64,000 nt of DNA, taken from NCBI RefSeq assembly GCF_000276665.1, contig NW_004955477.1, positions 4,897,309-4,961,308 on the forward strand. Direction: 5' to 3'. Positions 1 to 11,558 of the stretch are shown here, in pieces (position 1 is the stretch's first letter; the number at the start of each line of letters is the position of its first letter). The notes under the pieces were generated by a model. It had not been told where the DNA came from, did no database searches, and saw only the letters and a program-made list of their open reading frames with translations. The translations under genes were made by a program, and so were the position numbers. Origin of the DNA: Chinchilla lanigera. Lineage: Eukaryota > Chordata > Mammalia > Rodentia > Chinchillidae.

Positions 1-114
1 ACTTTGTTTGGAACTCTGTATTGTCTGTATTGTGCTTGTGATATGTTGTAAAATGTTGTATGTCTGTTAATGTTTCCCTCCTTTTATCCTTAAAATAAAA
101 AAAAAAAAAAAAGA
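1..114 (+). repeat. 3' tail of a sense-strand retroposon, probably L1
   Basis: A T/G-rich segment ends TTAAAATAAAAAAAA in a poly(A) run at about 91-112. The last 30 bases resemble the 3' end of the antisense L1 at 19570, which has CTTTAAAATAAG before its A-tail. The 5' part lies outside the window. Confidence 0.4.
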
Positions 115-1229
115 AGTTACCTGGACAAATGATTTAAAAAGAAGCAAGGAAATGTAACATATATTTGGCATTTTCCTGGTGGCATGAATACAGTTGTTGG
201 GTGTCATTTTAAATAAGCCTTTTAAAGGTCACTTTAAAAATAGAACAATTGGCTGTTTGTGTAGAAATCATGAAAGATTCTGAATATGTGCCGAACAGAT
301 AAAATTTGTTTTAAAAAATCAACCACTGTTAATCTATAAGTGAATATTTATGACTTGGGAGAAGTTTCCATGATGCATAAAAGATGGCACTTTAAATTGA
401 CGTAATTGATGACCAGTGGGTGTCTGATAATAGTACATGCTATTATCAGAGGTGTGTGAAAAGTTAAGACAAAATAGTTTCACAAGATGGGAGCATGTTC
501 AAAAGTATTTCTAAGTTAATATTTATATACTTTAAGTACTAACAAGATAGGAATGCACTGTTAAATTAGTAATTTATTCTGAGTATTTAACCTCTTATCT
601 GTATCCATAACAGTATGTATATTTGAGGTATATATAAAAAGTATAAAAATCTCTCACTATAATGTGAAATCCTCATTACCTTCAGCCTCACCTCACTTAC
701 AGGGACAAAAAGCATTTCCATTCAGCTGAGTAGGTGGGAGTGGATATGATGGGAGATGTTTATAGTTGGCTACGGAACCACTCTACAACTGTATTTAAAT
801 GCCTCAGTGAACATTTCCTTAAACATGGACCTTCATTCATGACATGTGTATAGTAGATTCCAACTATACCTGTCAGAGTGAGGGGAATTTTCAGGAATTG
901 GGCTTGTAATTTTAATAGCAGCATAGGAAGCTGCAGCCTCTCTAGTGGGTACCAAGGTCTGTGATAGGGCATCGACTTGTTTGGGCAGTGTGTTAGGACA
1001 TTGGACATGAATTGACTGAGTCAGAACAACTCAGGTTGGACTCACACTGTGGTGCTCATGGGTGAGGAGGGCTGCCTTGTGAACCTATCGAGGAAGGGAA
1101 TGTTGACTAGGGGATGAGTCTGTGGACCTCTTAGGATCCACCATGGTTTGGAGGAATCTCTGAGAAATCCGAAGTGCTCACCCTTCCAGAAACTGATCAG
1201 AGATTACCCTGAGTCATAGTTACTTTCAT
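115..1229. other. DOCK1: intron sequence, nothing recognised except a short hairpin
   Basis: AT-rich unique-looking sequence. The only structure noticed is a perfect 11-bp inverted repeat with a 6-nt loop at 423-450. Confidence 0.6.
423..450. repeat. perfect 11-bp inverted repeat (hairpin), loop of 6
   Basis: TCTGATAATAG at 423-433 and its exact complement at 440-450 flank the loop TACATG. No surrounding transposon could be identified. Confidence 0.8.
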
Positions 1230-1628
1230 TGGTGAGACACAATACCTGACACCCTTCATTTAAAGGAGAACTTTATTAGGATCATGGTTTTTAGAAGTCT
1301 CAGTCCATAACCACCTGGCTCCAGGACAGATACTGGTATCAGAAGGGCTTAGTGGAGGACAGCTGCTCATGTCGTGGTGGCCAGGAAGCAGAGAGCAAAG
1401 GGAGGAGGCAGGGAGAGAGACAGATACCTCCTTCCAGGTTATGCCCACAGTGACCTGCCTCTTCTGTGTAGACTCTACCCCCTCACATTACACTCAGCTT
1501 TGCACATGTTACTGCATTAACCCACTGATTAACTGCATTAACCCTGTGATCCTTTTACTTTCCAGAAGTAACACCTCTGGCACATGAGGCTATTGGGGAG
1601 CATTCTAGATCTAAACCGTAACACCCTA
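1230..1628 (-). repeat. MaLR-type LTR, antisense
   Basis: Reads as the reverse complement of a rodent/primate MaLR-like LTR: ACTTTATTAGGATCATGGTTT near the start, GGCCAGGAAGCAGAGAG in the middle, a run of protein-free CAGTGACCTGCCTCTTC, and AGATCTAAACCGTAACA at the end. The element at 7050-7385, reverse-complemented, shares the GCTGCTCA...CAAGAAGCAGAAAGAAAG block. Subfamily not determined. Confidence 0.6.
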
Positions 1629-3139
1629 TAGTGGAGCTGGGGGTCTTCTTGAGTGTGGAAGAACCCAAGGGAGATTAGCACGGACCTCATTCCCAACATC
1701 ACCCCCCAGCACCTCTTGTTCAAGTGTCCTGTTGGGTTTGGGGTTGCAGCCAAACCTTTGCAAAGCTATTCTGAGAAAATGCAAGTAATATTACATAGGC
1801 AGGAATTGGCCTTATTTAGACAGCCATCTGTGTAAAGTTGAATGACAATAATTTTAATATTAATTGATCATTAAATAGATACATGTATTTTGGGTACAAA
1901 TGCAAATCTTGGAAATAAATGGAGAACCGCATCCTGAGATTTTTCTTCATGGCTTTATTTTATTTCCTGTTGTCACATTCTAACCCTTCCAAGACCTAGA
2001 GCTGAATTATTTAATTTTCTCTGGTGGTCCTGTCATTTTGTTTTCCAATAAATGTAATTATCTTCTTGCCATCACTTTTGTATTTAATTTCAAAGTTTTG
2101 TCAGCATTGCTGTAAGTCATTTTTTGCATATGCAAACTGAAAACTAACGGGTTTTCTCCTCTGATGGTAGGCAGTTGTAATTGTAAAATTTGCTCTAAAT
2201 TTTATTTAACTTGATGACCAGTTAGCTGCTGTCCAGTGGCCCCTGTTTTTTATTATCATATTTTCAGGCTCATTGTGAAATCATCAAATACCAAGTCTTT
2301 TGTAAGTTGGATGTTGAGGCTTTGTCCTTTGCACTTACTAGTGCTCTGTTTACCCTCGTTTCCAATGACATTTTCTCTTTCCTTCAGTCAGTTCTGTAAG
2401 TGGGCACTTTCTTCTAGAGCAGAGCACCATTTTTTGCCATATTAGAAACAAGAACGTGGTCTCTTGTCTGTGTTAAATATACTCATCAGAAGCTATTAAA
2501 CACTGTTAAACTAACTGGTGGTTATGTGCACAGTAGAACCCCAAGAGATGTTTTTTCAAGTTCGTTTTGGTTTCTATGTACTCTTGTTTTGGTTGAAATT
2601 AATCTGTCATTTCTGTTCCTGTGTCTGAAAATGACAACGATTATGGTGCTTTCCAGATAACTTGTTTGAAGTGTATGTGGGAAAGGGAACATGAAAGGTA
2701 TGTTTTATTTCTTCTAGTGTTACGCAGAAAAATGAACTTGAAGCCGTGTTCTAGGTGAAAGTCCATTTACATTCATTCATGTTGACTGTACTGTGATTCT
2801 CACATTTAAGTGTATCACACTTCCGAGGCACCCAGCCTGAAAGACACTTAGAATCCTTTGATTACAGAACAGTTTGTGATTGCACATCTTCCAGATACCA
2901 AAACTTCTATTACAAAGGAAAAGGAAACAACCCCTGTATTAGGAAAGTTCTTTCCCCAGAGGGTCAGCACCTTTGTTGAAAAATCCTTTTATGGAATGTA
3001 AACTAATGTTTTCAGTTAACCAAGTACATTCAGGTTGATAAAATGGATGAGTGAAAACATGTGGATGGATGAGTGAACATATACTGTCTTAGAAGTTTTG
3101 CCTAAATTTTATTAATTAAGCCTGTAGTTACAGAACACC
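1629..3139. other. DOCK1: intron sequence, nothing recognised
   Basis: The 1629-1830 part adjoins the LTR and may be related to it. The remainder is AT-rich sequence with no repeat or exon that I could identify. Confidence 0.5.
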
Positions 3140-3300
3140 TGATCCATTCTGTTCTCCAGTACTTTGCTGAGTGTCCCACTAGAGGTACAGACAGTGGGGA
3201 GGACCCCAAAGAGATGGATGCAGCCCTTTCCTTCCAGGTGTATGTGGCTCTATGCTGAGTGTTTAGGTCAGCTCATGCAGGGCTGTGATAGAAAAGCGCA
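3140..3300 (+). repeat. probable MIR/L2-type relic
   Basis: The run from the stop-rich TGCTGAGTGTCCCACTAGAG through ACAGACAGTGGGGAGGACCC to GCAGCCCTTTCCTTCCAG follows the order of an old MIR core (last digit of the size-graded cores is diverged). Low identity. Confidence 0.35.
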
Positions 3301-4470
3301 GAGGTGTGGCGATGCAATATCAGAATCTCCTGGCTTTTGATTCTCCTGGCTTGGGATCCCAAAATGTTATCAGGTAGCTCCTTCTAAAAGTGACTCACCA
3401 GTAATCCAGTTACTGGATTTTGGTTGTTTACTTCTCTTTCTGGAGTTAGATTCCAGGTTCCTCTTGCTTTAAACAAATAATTGAACAAAATGAGCAAAAA
3501 GCAGTGGTAAGTGTTTATTTGAAAAAGTAAAAATGATGAGTGAGAGAAAAACTGCCTCTGCAGAACAATCTTGGGCTGAGTAAAAGAAGAAAAAAAAAGA
3601 GATAAAAGAACACCCTGGAGGAAGCAGGATGGGCTATCGTGAGGAATAGCCACAGTAGTAAGCTCTCCTTAGTGTTTGTGTCCTTTTATACTGTCCCAAA
3701 CTTAAGGAATCCCATGAGAGCTTCTACATATGGGTCCTGAGAGGCAGTGCTGGGATTGCATGCTTCAGGCTGACAGGTCTAGGCCATCTTACTGAAAACT
3801 TCCTCAGGTTCTCACAAGAAGTCTATTTCAAGACTTCGGGAACTGTTCTGCCCGTATGTTTTGGATCTTATAATTAACATCTCATATCTACTTCCCCAGC
3901 CGCTTTGCCATGCCTCGATCTCCTGTATCAGAACTAGTGGGGTCTGTATTTATTTATTGCAAGGAATTGGTTTAGGCATTAGTGTTGCCTGGCTGGGTCT
4001 GTCCAAAATCTGTATGTAGCCGTTCAGAAGAGCGGGCTGGGAGCTCTGGTGGAGGAGCTAGTACTGCTGACCTCTTCTTTAGGAACCTTGACTTCTGTTT
4101 TTTCCTCTAGTGGACTGCATTAGGCTCACCTTGCATCCAGGGGAATCTACTTGCAGCAAGTCAACTGACTGTAGATGATCGTTACACCTACAGGTTACCT
4201 CCACAGCAACGCTTACATGAATAGAACACCTCGGTGCTATTGCGGAGCCAGGCTGACTCCAGAAATTGGCTTCACAAGGAGGCTATAGATACCCTTAGGT
4301 GCATGTCTCCATGTGTAGGAAGTAGGATACTAGAGAGAGGTGGGGAGGAACTGCATCCACCTCCCTTGCTCAGGAAGGTGACAGTCTCTATATATATCTG
4401 AGCAACAGGTGGAGAGGCAGCCAGCACAGCCAGGGCTGTGCTTTGCGTGCAGAGAAGGTTCTTTGTGTGT
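3301..4470. other. DOCK1: intron sequence, nothing recognised
   Basis: Unique-looking DNA; no exon, SINE or LTR identified. Confidence 0.5.
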
Positions 4471-4471
4471 T

Positions 4472-4618
4472 AGTTTTTTCCTGAGACAGGTACTTATTGT
4501 GTAGTTCAGGCTGGATTTGAACTCACATATAGCCCAGGCTGGTTTTGACCTCATGGTGATCCTCCTGTTCAGCTGCCTGAGTGCTGGGATTAGAGGAGTA
4601 TGCCACCATATCCAGTGG
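4472..4618 (-). repeat. B1-like (7SL-derived) SINE, antisense
   Basis: A T-rich tail, CCTGAGACAGGTACTTATTG, TTCAGGCTGGATTTGAACTC, CTGCCTGAGTGCTGGGATTA and GCCACCATATCCAGTGG are successive B1 blocks in reverse complement. There is an internal duplication of the CAGGCTGG...TTTGA block. Confidence 0.8.
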
Positions 4619-4644
4619 AGAAGGTACATTTGAAGTGAACATAC

Positions 4645-4955
4645 TCCCTGGTGGATTTTGAACTCTCCTCATTTCAGGCTGCCTTTGATGATGTCATCAG
4701 TGTGGGTCATCCATGTGTGATTTAATGACTTTATAAGAAGAGGAGGGTAGTATATAGCACAGGCTAGAGGGAAGACCCCAAGTGAAGATGGCTGTCTGTA
4801 TGCTAAGGAGAGGCCTCTGGAGAATCCAGTCCATCAGACACCCTGATCTCAGCCTCTAGCCCCCAGAACCAGGAAACAGTCAGTGACTGCTGTATAAGCC
4901 ACTCAGAAGGTGGTGCTTTATTACAGCAGCCAGAGCAGAGTAATAAAAACTAAAC
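4645..4955 (+). repeat. MLT1-type MaLR LTR, sense
   Basis: The order TTTATAAGAAGAGGAGGGTA, GAGGGAAGACCCCAAGTGAAG, AGGAGAGGCCTCTGGAGAA, CCTGATCTCAGCCTCTAGCC, then GTATAAGCCACTCAGAAGGT and a GGTGCTTTATTACAGCAGCC end matches the 3' half of an MLT1 LTR as I know it. Old and diverged. Confidence 0.75.
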
Positions 4956-4959
4956 CAAA

Positions 4960-6248
4960 CTCAGGGTGTTGCTGAGGTGGGGCTCCAGACCACCTGCTTC
5001 CTCTGTCCTCCTCCTTACTTTGTACTCTGGCTGCCGCTAGGCCCTCAGTATCCCTCAGCTCCTCTTGTGATTCAGTTCTGCCTGTGTTTTCTTCTCTCAC
5101 CTCTGGTCAGTCTGTATCAGTCCCCTTGTGGGCTTCTCTTCTTGCATCTGTTCTCAGTGTTCTTTGAGCCCTTACGTGTGGCTCTTCCCTCAGTAGTTCC
5201 TCGCCCTTGGCCCCCTAGGAACCGCTGTGTTGTCTTAGGACCACAGCCATCCTCCTTGGCCAGGTAACCAGAGCATTTCCCGCTGCCTTTTTTCTTTCCC
5301 TTCTCTGTCCCCACTTTGCTTGTTTCCATTTCTCTGGTCTCCCTGGCCTCAGTCTCCACTTCCACAGTTACTTTTATTTCTTTCTGGGGCAGCAGACACT
5401 GAGGAGTCTGAACTCTATATACAAGATGGTAAGAGCCAGTTTCCCACAGCCAGGAGTGTAGGTGCTCCCTGGGTCCAGAATCCACCCAGGCCTCTGCCTT
5501 TCCAGGTCCCAGTAGGGCCTGTGATGAAGGTGTCTGGTCAACCCAGAAGTCTCCAGGAGCACCAGTGTCCAGAGCTGATACTTGTCCTTGGTGATGACCA
5601 GTGTTCCTGAGCAGCCTTTCCTTTGTGAGAGAGAAAAACTGACCTGTGGAAATATTTTTCATTGCCTTACTCTAAACCCTTCTGTTTTGGCACTATATAA
5701 AATTCCTTGCCCTACACCCCAGAGTACAGTTTTTAAAAAGTTATTAATTTGGATGTTTGTGTTTTATTTCCCTGGATGCAAAATATTTGTTGAAAACACA
5801 AATTATAGGATTGTCAAAAACACCCAGAGAAAAATATAAGCTTTTTCTTGGATGGAAGGTGAGCAAGGTGTCTTTGGATGGTGATGGGTAATTTGGAAAA
5901 TGGGGATGACTCTCCTTTCTCCTTTCCTTGGATCCCTATCTGGGTAGGCCTAATTGATTCTTGACTAATTAGAGTGGTGGCATTGACAATGGTTTGCTTA
6001 GGAGATTCAGCCATTCCATTGTATTAGGCAGTGGCATCAGAATTCATTGTTATGATGACTGATCTCAATGACATTATTTAATGATAGTCTGAAGCATCCT
6101 GATGTTTCCCAGGTGCATCCATCACTGCTGGAGACCATTGCGTGGGTTGACCACAAGCTGCAGCTGTGGGACAGATACTCAGACACTGACTCAGACAGGA
6201 AGTGAAGAGCTGGGAACAGGATGTTCTTATTTCCCCTCTAATTTGTTT
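4960..6248. other. DOCK1: intron sequence; long minus-strand ORF not considered a gene
   Basis: Pyrimidine-rich on the + strand around 4990-5400, which leaves a purine-rich minus strand open for 181 codons (5117-5662). No domain was recognised. The rest (5670-6248) is unremarkable. Confidence 0.5.
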
Positions 6249-6292
6249 TTACTTAGCAAATCAAACAGGTTACCATATGACCCACCAGGTCA
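6249..6292 (+). repeat. 44-bp inverted repeat, left arm
   Basis: Perfect reverse complement (44/44) of 6793-6836. The sequence belongs to the start of an L1 3' region (ACCATATGACCCACCAGG resembles L1 ACCATATGACCCAGCA). The left arm is in the opposite orientation to the antisense L1 between the arms. Confidence 0.9.
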
Positions 6293-6836
6293 TAATACAT
6301 GTAACATGAACTTCATTATTGTAGCCATCTCAGTGTGAACAATTTTGTAGCATTGAGTACATTAACAGTGTATATAGACGTCATCATTATGTCATTTTGT
6401 GGCATTTCTTTCTCCATGAAAGGAGACCCTGTCCCCAAGACTACCCTGCACCCTGTAACCTCTGATCTGCTTCCTGTCTCGGTGGGTCAGACTCTTCTGT
6501 GTATTTCATTTGAATAGTACAAGAGGCATGGCCTTTTTTTGGTCTGGATTCTTTGCGTTACCATGTTTTCAAGAGTAGTCTGTGGCATAGTATATACCAA
6601 TTCTCCATTCCTTTTTGTGGCTAAATAGTATTCCATGGTATGAAGAGACTATGGCTTATTTATCCATTTATCCCTTGATAGATATTTGAGTTGCTTTAAC
6701 CTTGGTTTTTGTGAATATATCTGCTGATTATGTTCCTATCCAGAGTTTTGTTTTAACACGTTTTTAATTCTTTGGAGTATGTACCTAGGAGGTGACCTGG
6801 TGGGTCATATGGTAACCTGTTTGATTTGCTAAGTAA
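6293..6836 (-). mobile_element. old L1 3' region, antisense; right end is the second inverted-repeat arm
   Basis: Reverse-complement matches to the ancient L1 3' UTR include AATTTTGTAGCATTGAGTACATT near 6340, TAAATAGTATTCCATGGTATG near 6625, TTTATCCATTTATCCCTTGATAGA and AATTCTTTGGAGTATGTACC near 6765, then the TGGGTCATATGGTAA block. Non-coding and decayed. Bases 6793-6836 pair with 6249-6292. Confidence 0.75.
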
Positions 6837-6872
6837 GGACATTATATATGGGTCTTGGGATCCCAAGTTCCT

Positions 6873-7010
6873 CCTATGAGTTATGAGGAAAATGGAAAGA
6901 TATTCCTGTTCATGGATAGGAAGAATCAACATAGTGAAAATGGCCATATTCCCAAAATTGCTATACAGATTTAATGCAATATCATTAGCATACCTCACAG
7001 AACTAGTGTG
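6873..7010 (+). mobile_element. L1 ORF2 fragment, sense (first copy)
   Basis: Carries TGGAAAGATATTCCTGTTCAT and AAATTGCTATACAGATTTAATGC, typical of the reverse-transcriptase C-terminal side of L1 ORF2. The same block recurs at about 7915-8032, so this is a duplicated or separately inserted piece. Interrupted and non-functional. Confidence 0.8.
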
Positions 7011-7049
7011 TAACTTTTCCATCTATTTTTGTTGTTGTTTTTATTATAT

Positions 7050-7385
7050 TTGCTGTAGTTTGCATGTTGAATGTCCTCAAAAGCCCACTAAAGGCTTGGC
7101 CTTGGGTGACCCTTGTGGAAGGTAGTGGAACTTCTGAGAGGTAGGCACTAGTGGGAGATGCTTACTTAACTGCTTTGGAGTGTGTCTTGGAAGGGGTTGC
7201 AGACCCTGGACTCGTCTTTCTTTCTGCTTCTTGGCTATGAGGTGAGCAGCTTGGTTCACCACATTGTCCATTCCTGCCATTGCTCTTGCCGTCTGACACC
7301 CCTTCTGGCAGCTGAAAGCAATGTATCTGCACATTCTCAGTGTGAAACCTCCAGAACTATGAGCTAAATAGATGTTTACTTTTTA
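7050..7385 (+). repeat. MaLR-type LTR, sense
   Basis: From TGCTGTAGTTTGCATGTTGAA to CCTCCAGAACTATGAGCTAA, an end typical of MaLR LTRs (CCAGAACTGTGAG). It contains GAGGTGAGCAGCTTGGTTCAC. It separates two sense L1 ORF2 pieces. Same broad family as the antisense LTR at 1230-1628. Confidence 0.6.
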
Positions 7386-7639
7386 AATATTTTTTTTAAA
7401 TGTAAGCTTTTTGGTACAATTTAGGTATGTATGATTAACACATTCATTATAGGGAATTAGTATACGTCAGTGATATATCTTGATCCCCCCCACCCCCCTG
7501 CGCCCATTTCCTATCCCATTTTTTCAAAACTCCTTCCCCTTACCATTTAAAAAGCTCAATTTTCATTTTATCTTTCTTTTCTCATTTTTTCTTTTCCTTA
7601 CTTTCCCCACTCCATCCCTGTTTCCCTTTTCCTTTTGAA
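7386..7639. other. pyrimidine-rich spacer in the L1/LTR cluster
   Basis: A T-run (7390-7400), a C-run near 7485-7500 and long CT-rich stretches. It could be an L1 3' UTR polypurine tract read in reverse, but this is not established. Confidence 0.4.
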
Positions 7640-8440
7640 CAGTTTCTTCCTCCTTTACTCAAACTATATCAAAAGACTTCTAGATATAATAAACAGATTC
7701 AGTAAAGTAGTTGGATACAAAGTCAATGGTCAAAAATCAGTAGCATTCCTGTACACAAATAATAAACTCACTGGGAGAGAAATTAGGGAAACTACACCCT
7801 TCACAGTAGCATCTAAAACAATGAAATACTTATGAATCAATCAAATAAAGGAGATAAAAGATCTATACATTGAAAATTACAGTAGTCTGGAAAAGGTGAT
7901 CAAAGAGATATCAGAAAATGGAAAGATATTCCTTGTTCATGGATGGGAAGAACCAATGTAGTGAAAATGGCCTTACTCTCAAAATTGCTATACAGATTTA
8001 ATGCAGTACCATTAGCATACCCACAGAACTAGAGAAAACAATTCTAAAATTCATTTGGAACCAAAAGAGACCTACAATAGAAAAAGCATCTCAGGGTAAC
8101 AAAGGCGAGGCGGGGGTATCACAATCCTTGACTTGAAATTATACTACAGAGTTACTGTGATAAAAACAGCATGGTACCGGCAAAAAAAAAAAAAAAACCA
8201 GACCTGAGAATCAATGAAACAGGCTAGAAATACAGAAACAACTGCAAACACACTCAACCACCTGATCTTTGACAAAGGAACCCAGCACATTCATTGGAAG
8301 GATAGCCTCTTTAATAAACAGTGCTGGAGAAACTGGCTTTCTACATGCTGAAAACTAAAACTAGATCCATGTCTATCACCATGCACTAAGCTAAAATCAA
8401 AATGGATCAAAAGAGCTAAATAATAAGTGTTTTCTCTTAA
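7640..8440 (+). mobile_element. L1 ORF2 fragment, sense (second copy, truncated both ends)
   Basis: Recognisable L1 ORF2 C-terminal DNA: AGTAGCATTCCTGTACACAA, TTACTGTGATAAAAACAGCATGG, CTGATCTTTGACAAAGGAAC, AACAGTGCTGGAGAAACTGG. Stops and an A-run insertion at 8180-8196 break the frame. It is a dead fragment in the DOCK1 intron. Confidence 0.88.
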
Positions 8441-9671
8441 CAAGTAAGAGACAGAAAACTCTTCCTTGGAGTGATGGGTAGCTGAGCAATACAGTGCCTT
8501 TCTCTGTAGGTTGAGCACAGGGCTGTCTTTCACGTTTTCAAACAGGTAAGGTTATTATGAGAAGACAAGACCCAGGGACCCATGACTCAAGCTGACTTTG
8601 TCCCTGACCAGGAGAGAAACTCATCTAGAAGAATGCTAACGGTGACAGTCACAGGACAGCAAATCACCCCTGAGATTCTAGAAACTATATAGATGCATGC
8701 CTGTTCCAGGAATTCAGGGTATCAGAATGCAGCATGCCTAATGAAAGAGCTCACAATCAGTATGAATTCAGAATCTCCTAAATCTTAGAACTCGTGACAT
8801 GGAAGAGTCTCAGGTAGGCCATCGAGACACAGGCTTTGTTCCCACGGAAATTATTGAGCTATGACTGTGTACTAGACCCTTTCCCTGTCATGTTCCAGTT
8901 AATGCTCACAAGGTGCATGCTTTCAAAGAAACCGAGAGCTTTTGGTACCAGTGAACCTGAGGATCAGGGACAAAGTGAGCAGAGGGAAGGATTCTGCTAT
9001 GCTATCATGGTGTGTCCTCTAGACTAGGAGTGCTTCATTTAAATTTAAATCCATTCAGATTAAATAAAGTCTACATTTCTATTCCTCAGCTCCCCTAGCT
9101 GTGTTTCAGGAGCTTAGTAGGTATGTGTGTGACTATTGTATTGGACAGAACAGCTGTAGAATGGCTCCTTCGGTGGAGAAGTTCTTCTGGACAAGGCTGG
9201 CTAGGACATAATGTACATATAGGAGTGACCACAGCAGCAACATTTTTGGAGAGCTGGGTACTACGAGGAGGTGCTGAATGAGGATGGAGATGTTAGGATT
9301 TGATCTTGGAAATGCAGTCATTGTCCTAGCTCTGTCATCCCTTAAGAAGACAAACCCCCTACCCCCAGGGCCTCCGCATCTCTGTGTGCCAGCCGTTGGC
9401 CTGACACGTGGTGCGTGGGTCATGTGTCTGCATGGACTTTGATTAGTTTTCCACAGTGAGATGTGGATAGGCTTCAAGAGCAACAGTGCTGAGAATGTTT
9501 TACAGTGATTTTTATATTTCACCATCCTCTCAGCTTTGTAGAAAATCATTGTTATTATAGTTTGGAAATATTTAAGTCAGAAACAAAATAAAAATAGAAA
9601 CCATATGTAGTCTTTTTCTGTAGGTTGTGGGCGAAGCCTTGCTGTGAGATGCCTTTTGCCCCTGGGATAGG
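8441..9671. other. DOCK1: intron sequence, nothing recognised
   Basis: No exon or repeat identified. A 138-codon minus-strand ORF (9133-9549) has no recognisable domain. Confidence 0.5.
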
Positions 9672-10070
9672 GCAGTGTTAGTTTCCTGGGGTTGCTGTTA
9701 TAAATGAACATAACCTGGCCTGCTTAAAATAATAGGAGTTTCTTCTCTCATTTGAGGGTCCAAAGTCTAAGGACAAGGTATCTACAGGGCCATGCTCTCT
9801 CTAAAAACTTACGGGAGAATCTGTCATTGTCTGTCCAACCTCTGATTTTGCTGGTAAGCCTTGCCATTCCTTGGTTTGTAGCTACCTTGCTGTAGTCTCT
9901 GCTCCAGCTGTTCATGGCTTTCTGCCTTTGTATATCTTTGGCCTCAAGTCTCCCTATCCCTCCTCTGATCAAAAATACTCAGCATTGAAGTTTGGGTACA
10001 TTCTCAGCCTCATTTAATTTATCTGCAAATATTCTATTTAAAATTAAGTCCATGGTCACAGGTACCAGGG
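9672..10070 (-). repeat. MLT1-type MaLR LTR, antisense
   Basis: In + orientation it reads TTAGTTTCCTGGGGTTGCTG, AGGGCCATGCTCTCTCTAAA, CTTGCCATTCCTTGGTTTGT, GTCCATGGTCACAGGTACCA: the familiar reverse-complement order of MLT1 (TTTCCTAGGGCTGCTGTAAC ... GTCACAGGTACTGGGGG). Confidence 0.75.
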
Positions 10071-10077
10071 GGTTTTT

Positions 10078-10412
10078 GTTCATTTTGTGCTGTTGTAACA
10101 GAACAGCTGAGACGGGGTGATTTATAATGAACAGACATGTATTAGCTGGTAGTTGCAGCTTGGCAACCTGAAGAAGGTGCCAGAATCTGGTGAATGCTTT
10201 CTTCCTGTGTGTGTTCTCACTTGGCAGAGGAAAGCTGAGAGAGGGTGAAAGCTGGCCCTTTTATCATGATACCAGTCCTACCTATGAAAGTAGAGCCCTG
10301 GTAGCCTAATGGATCCTTAATGATATTTCTCTTAAGGCTGTCACAATGGTGATTGAAATATTTCAACAAGAACTTTTGAAGGGTCATTCAAACCATAGCA
10401 CATGGGATTAAG
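10078..10412 (-). repeat. second MaLR LTR (MST/THE1-like), antisense
   Basis: Matches the reverse complement of an MST/THE1-like LTR: GTGCTGTTGTAACAGAACAG, GAGACGGGGTGATTTATAAT, and the end CATTCAAACCATAGCA. It directly abuts the MLT1 LTR at 9672-10070, in the same orientation. Confidence 0.65.
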
Positions 10413-11543
10413 ACTTAAATATATTTGGGTTTGGGCATGAGCTGTATAGGGCTGCAATGTGCAGATGGGCTGGGGCCATGCTTATGTAGGTGCTGATGCA
10501 GAGTGTTGGGCCTCACTTTACCCAGTGCAGCACTCCTGCCTGTTGGAGGTGTCTGTACCCCCTGTCTGTCCTTGCTGAGGGCTAGGACTATGGCTGCAGG
10601 AAAGTGGTCATTATGGTCAAGAAGGTTGGTCGGGTGTACCTTGATTTAGTAGCCTTCACTTCTTATGTGAAGTGGCCTTCACTTCTTATGGAATCATTTT
10701 TCCTTTTTCGTCCTGCATGTGTCCCTTCTTTCTCTCATTTCTGTTCCTGAAAGGCTCCATTTTGTTACATTATCCAGAGCACGAGTAAAACACAAGTGCA
10801 GTGGGTTGCATTCTGTACTTGCTGTTTTCAAAACTGCTTTGCTATGGTTCAGGCCCTTCAGATGCTGTGGAATTGGACCATTTTCCTGTCTGCTGGCTTC
10901 TGAATTTCAAGTGTCTTTTTGAAAATCTCCATTATTTAGAAGTCGTGCTCTGTCTCCTGTAAGCTGTCTAGACAGGTAACCAATTTTCACCAATTGGGAA
11001 GCCTTGGAGGCCTTTTCACAGGATCACTCCCTTCTCCCTGAGCTCTTAGGTACATGATTTAGCTGGCATAAAATGTTAAAAGGAAAAAGAAAAATTCAGT
11101 AATTTAATTCAAATTTGTTTTTGCTAGAATTCTGTAATATAGCAGTTAGCCTCCCTTAATTCCTGATACTTGAATTCTGGGAGGCTAAGAAGAATGCAGT
11201 GGCTCCAGAGATGAGTGAATTATTCCTCTTGGTGTTGTGATTGGTCATTTGCTCCTTTTTCTTGCGTCTACTTTTTGTTTCTTGGTTCCTAGTCCTCAGC
11301 CTTTAATCTGCAAGGTTTCTGCCCTCTACTGGGCCACTGTCTCTCTGTCCTTACTCCCTGATGTAGTGGCTTCTATCCTGGCCCTTTTATGTTGTTACTG
11401 TTTGTTCCATCCTTGACCACATTCTGTTCTTGTCTCCCCATTGCCCAGCACTGGGGACAAGCAGATGAACCCCAATCCACCAGTAGTTCTTAATGGTTAG
11501 AGAAGGAATGTGACAGGAGAAGAGGAGTTTACTTAGCTTGGAC
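10413..11543. other. DOCK1: intron sequence with a short tandem duplication
   Basis: The 16-mer GCCTTCACTTCTTATG occurs at 10652-10667 and again at 10675-10690 (23-bp period). Otherwise nothing recognised. Confidence 0.5.
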
Positions 11544-11558
11544 ACAGAGAAAGTGGTC

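Noticed and set aside
5117..5662. 181-codon minus-strand ORF
   Set aside because: No domain recognised. I considered a retroviral protease or nucleocapsid remnant, but the order and motifs do not fit. It is the purine-rich complement of a pyrimidine-rich stretch, which avoids stops by composition.
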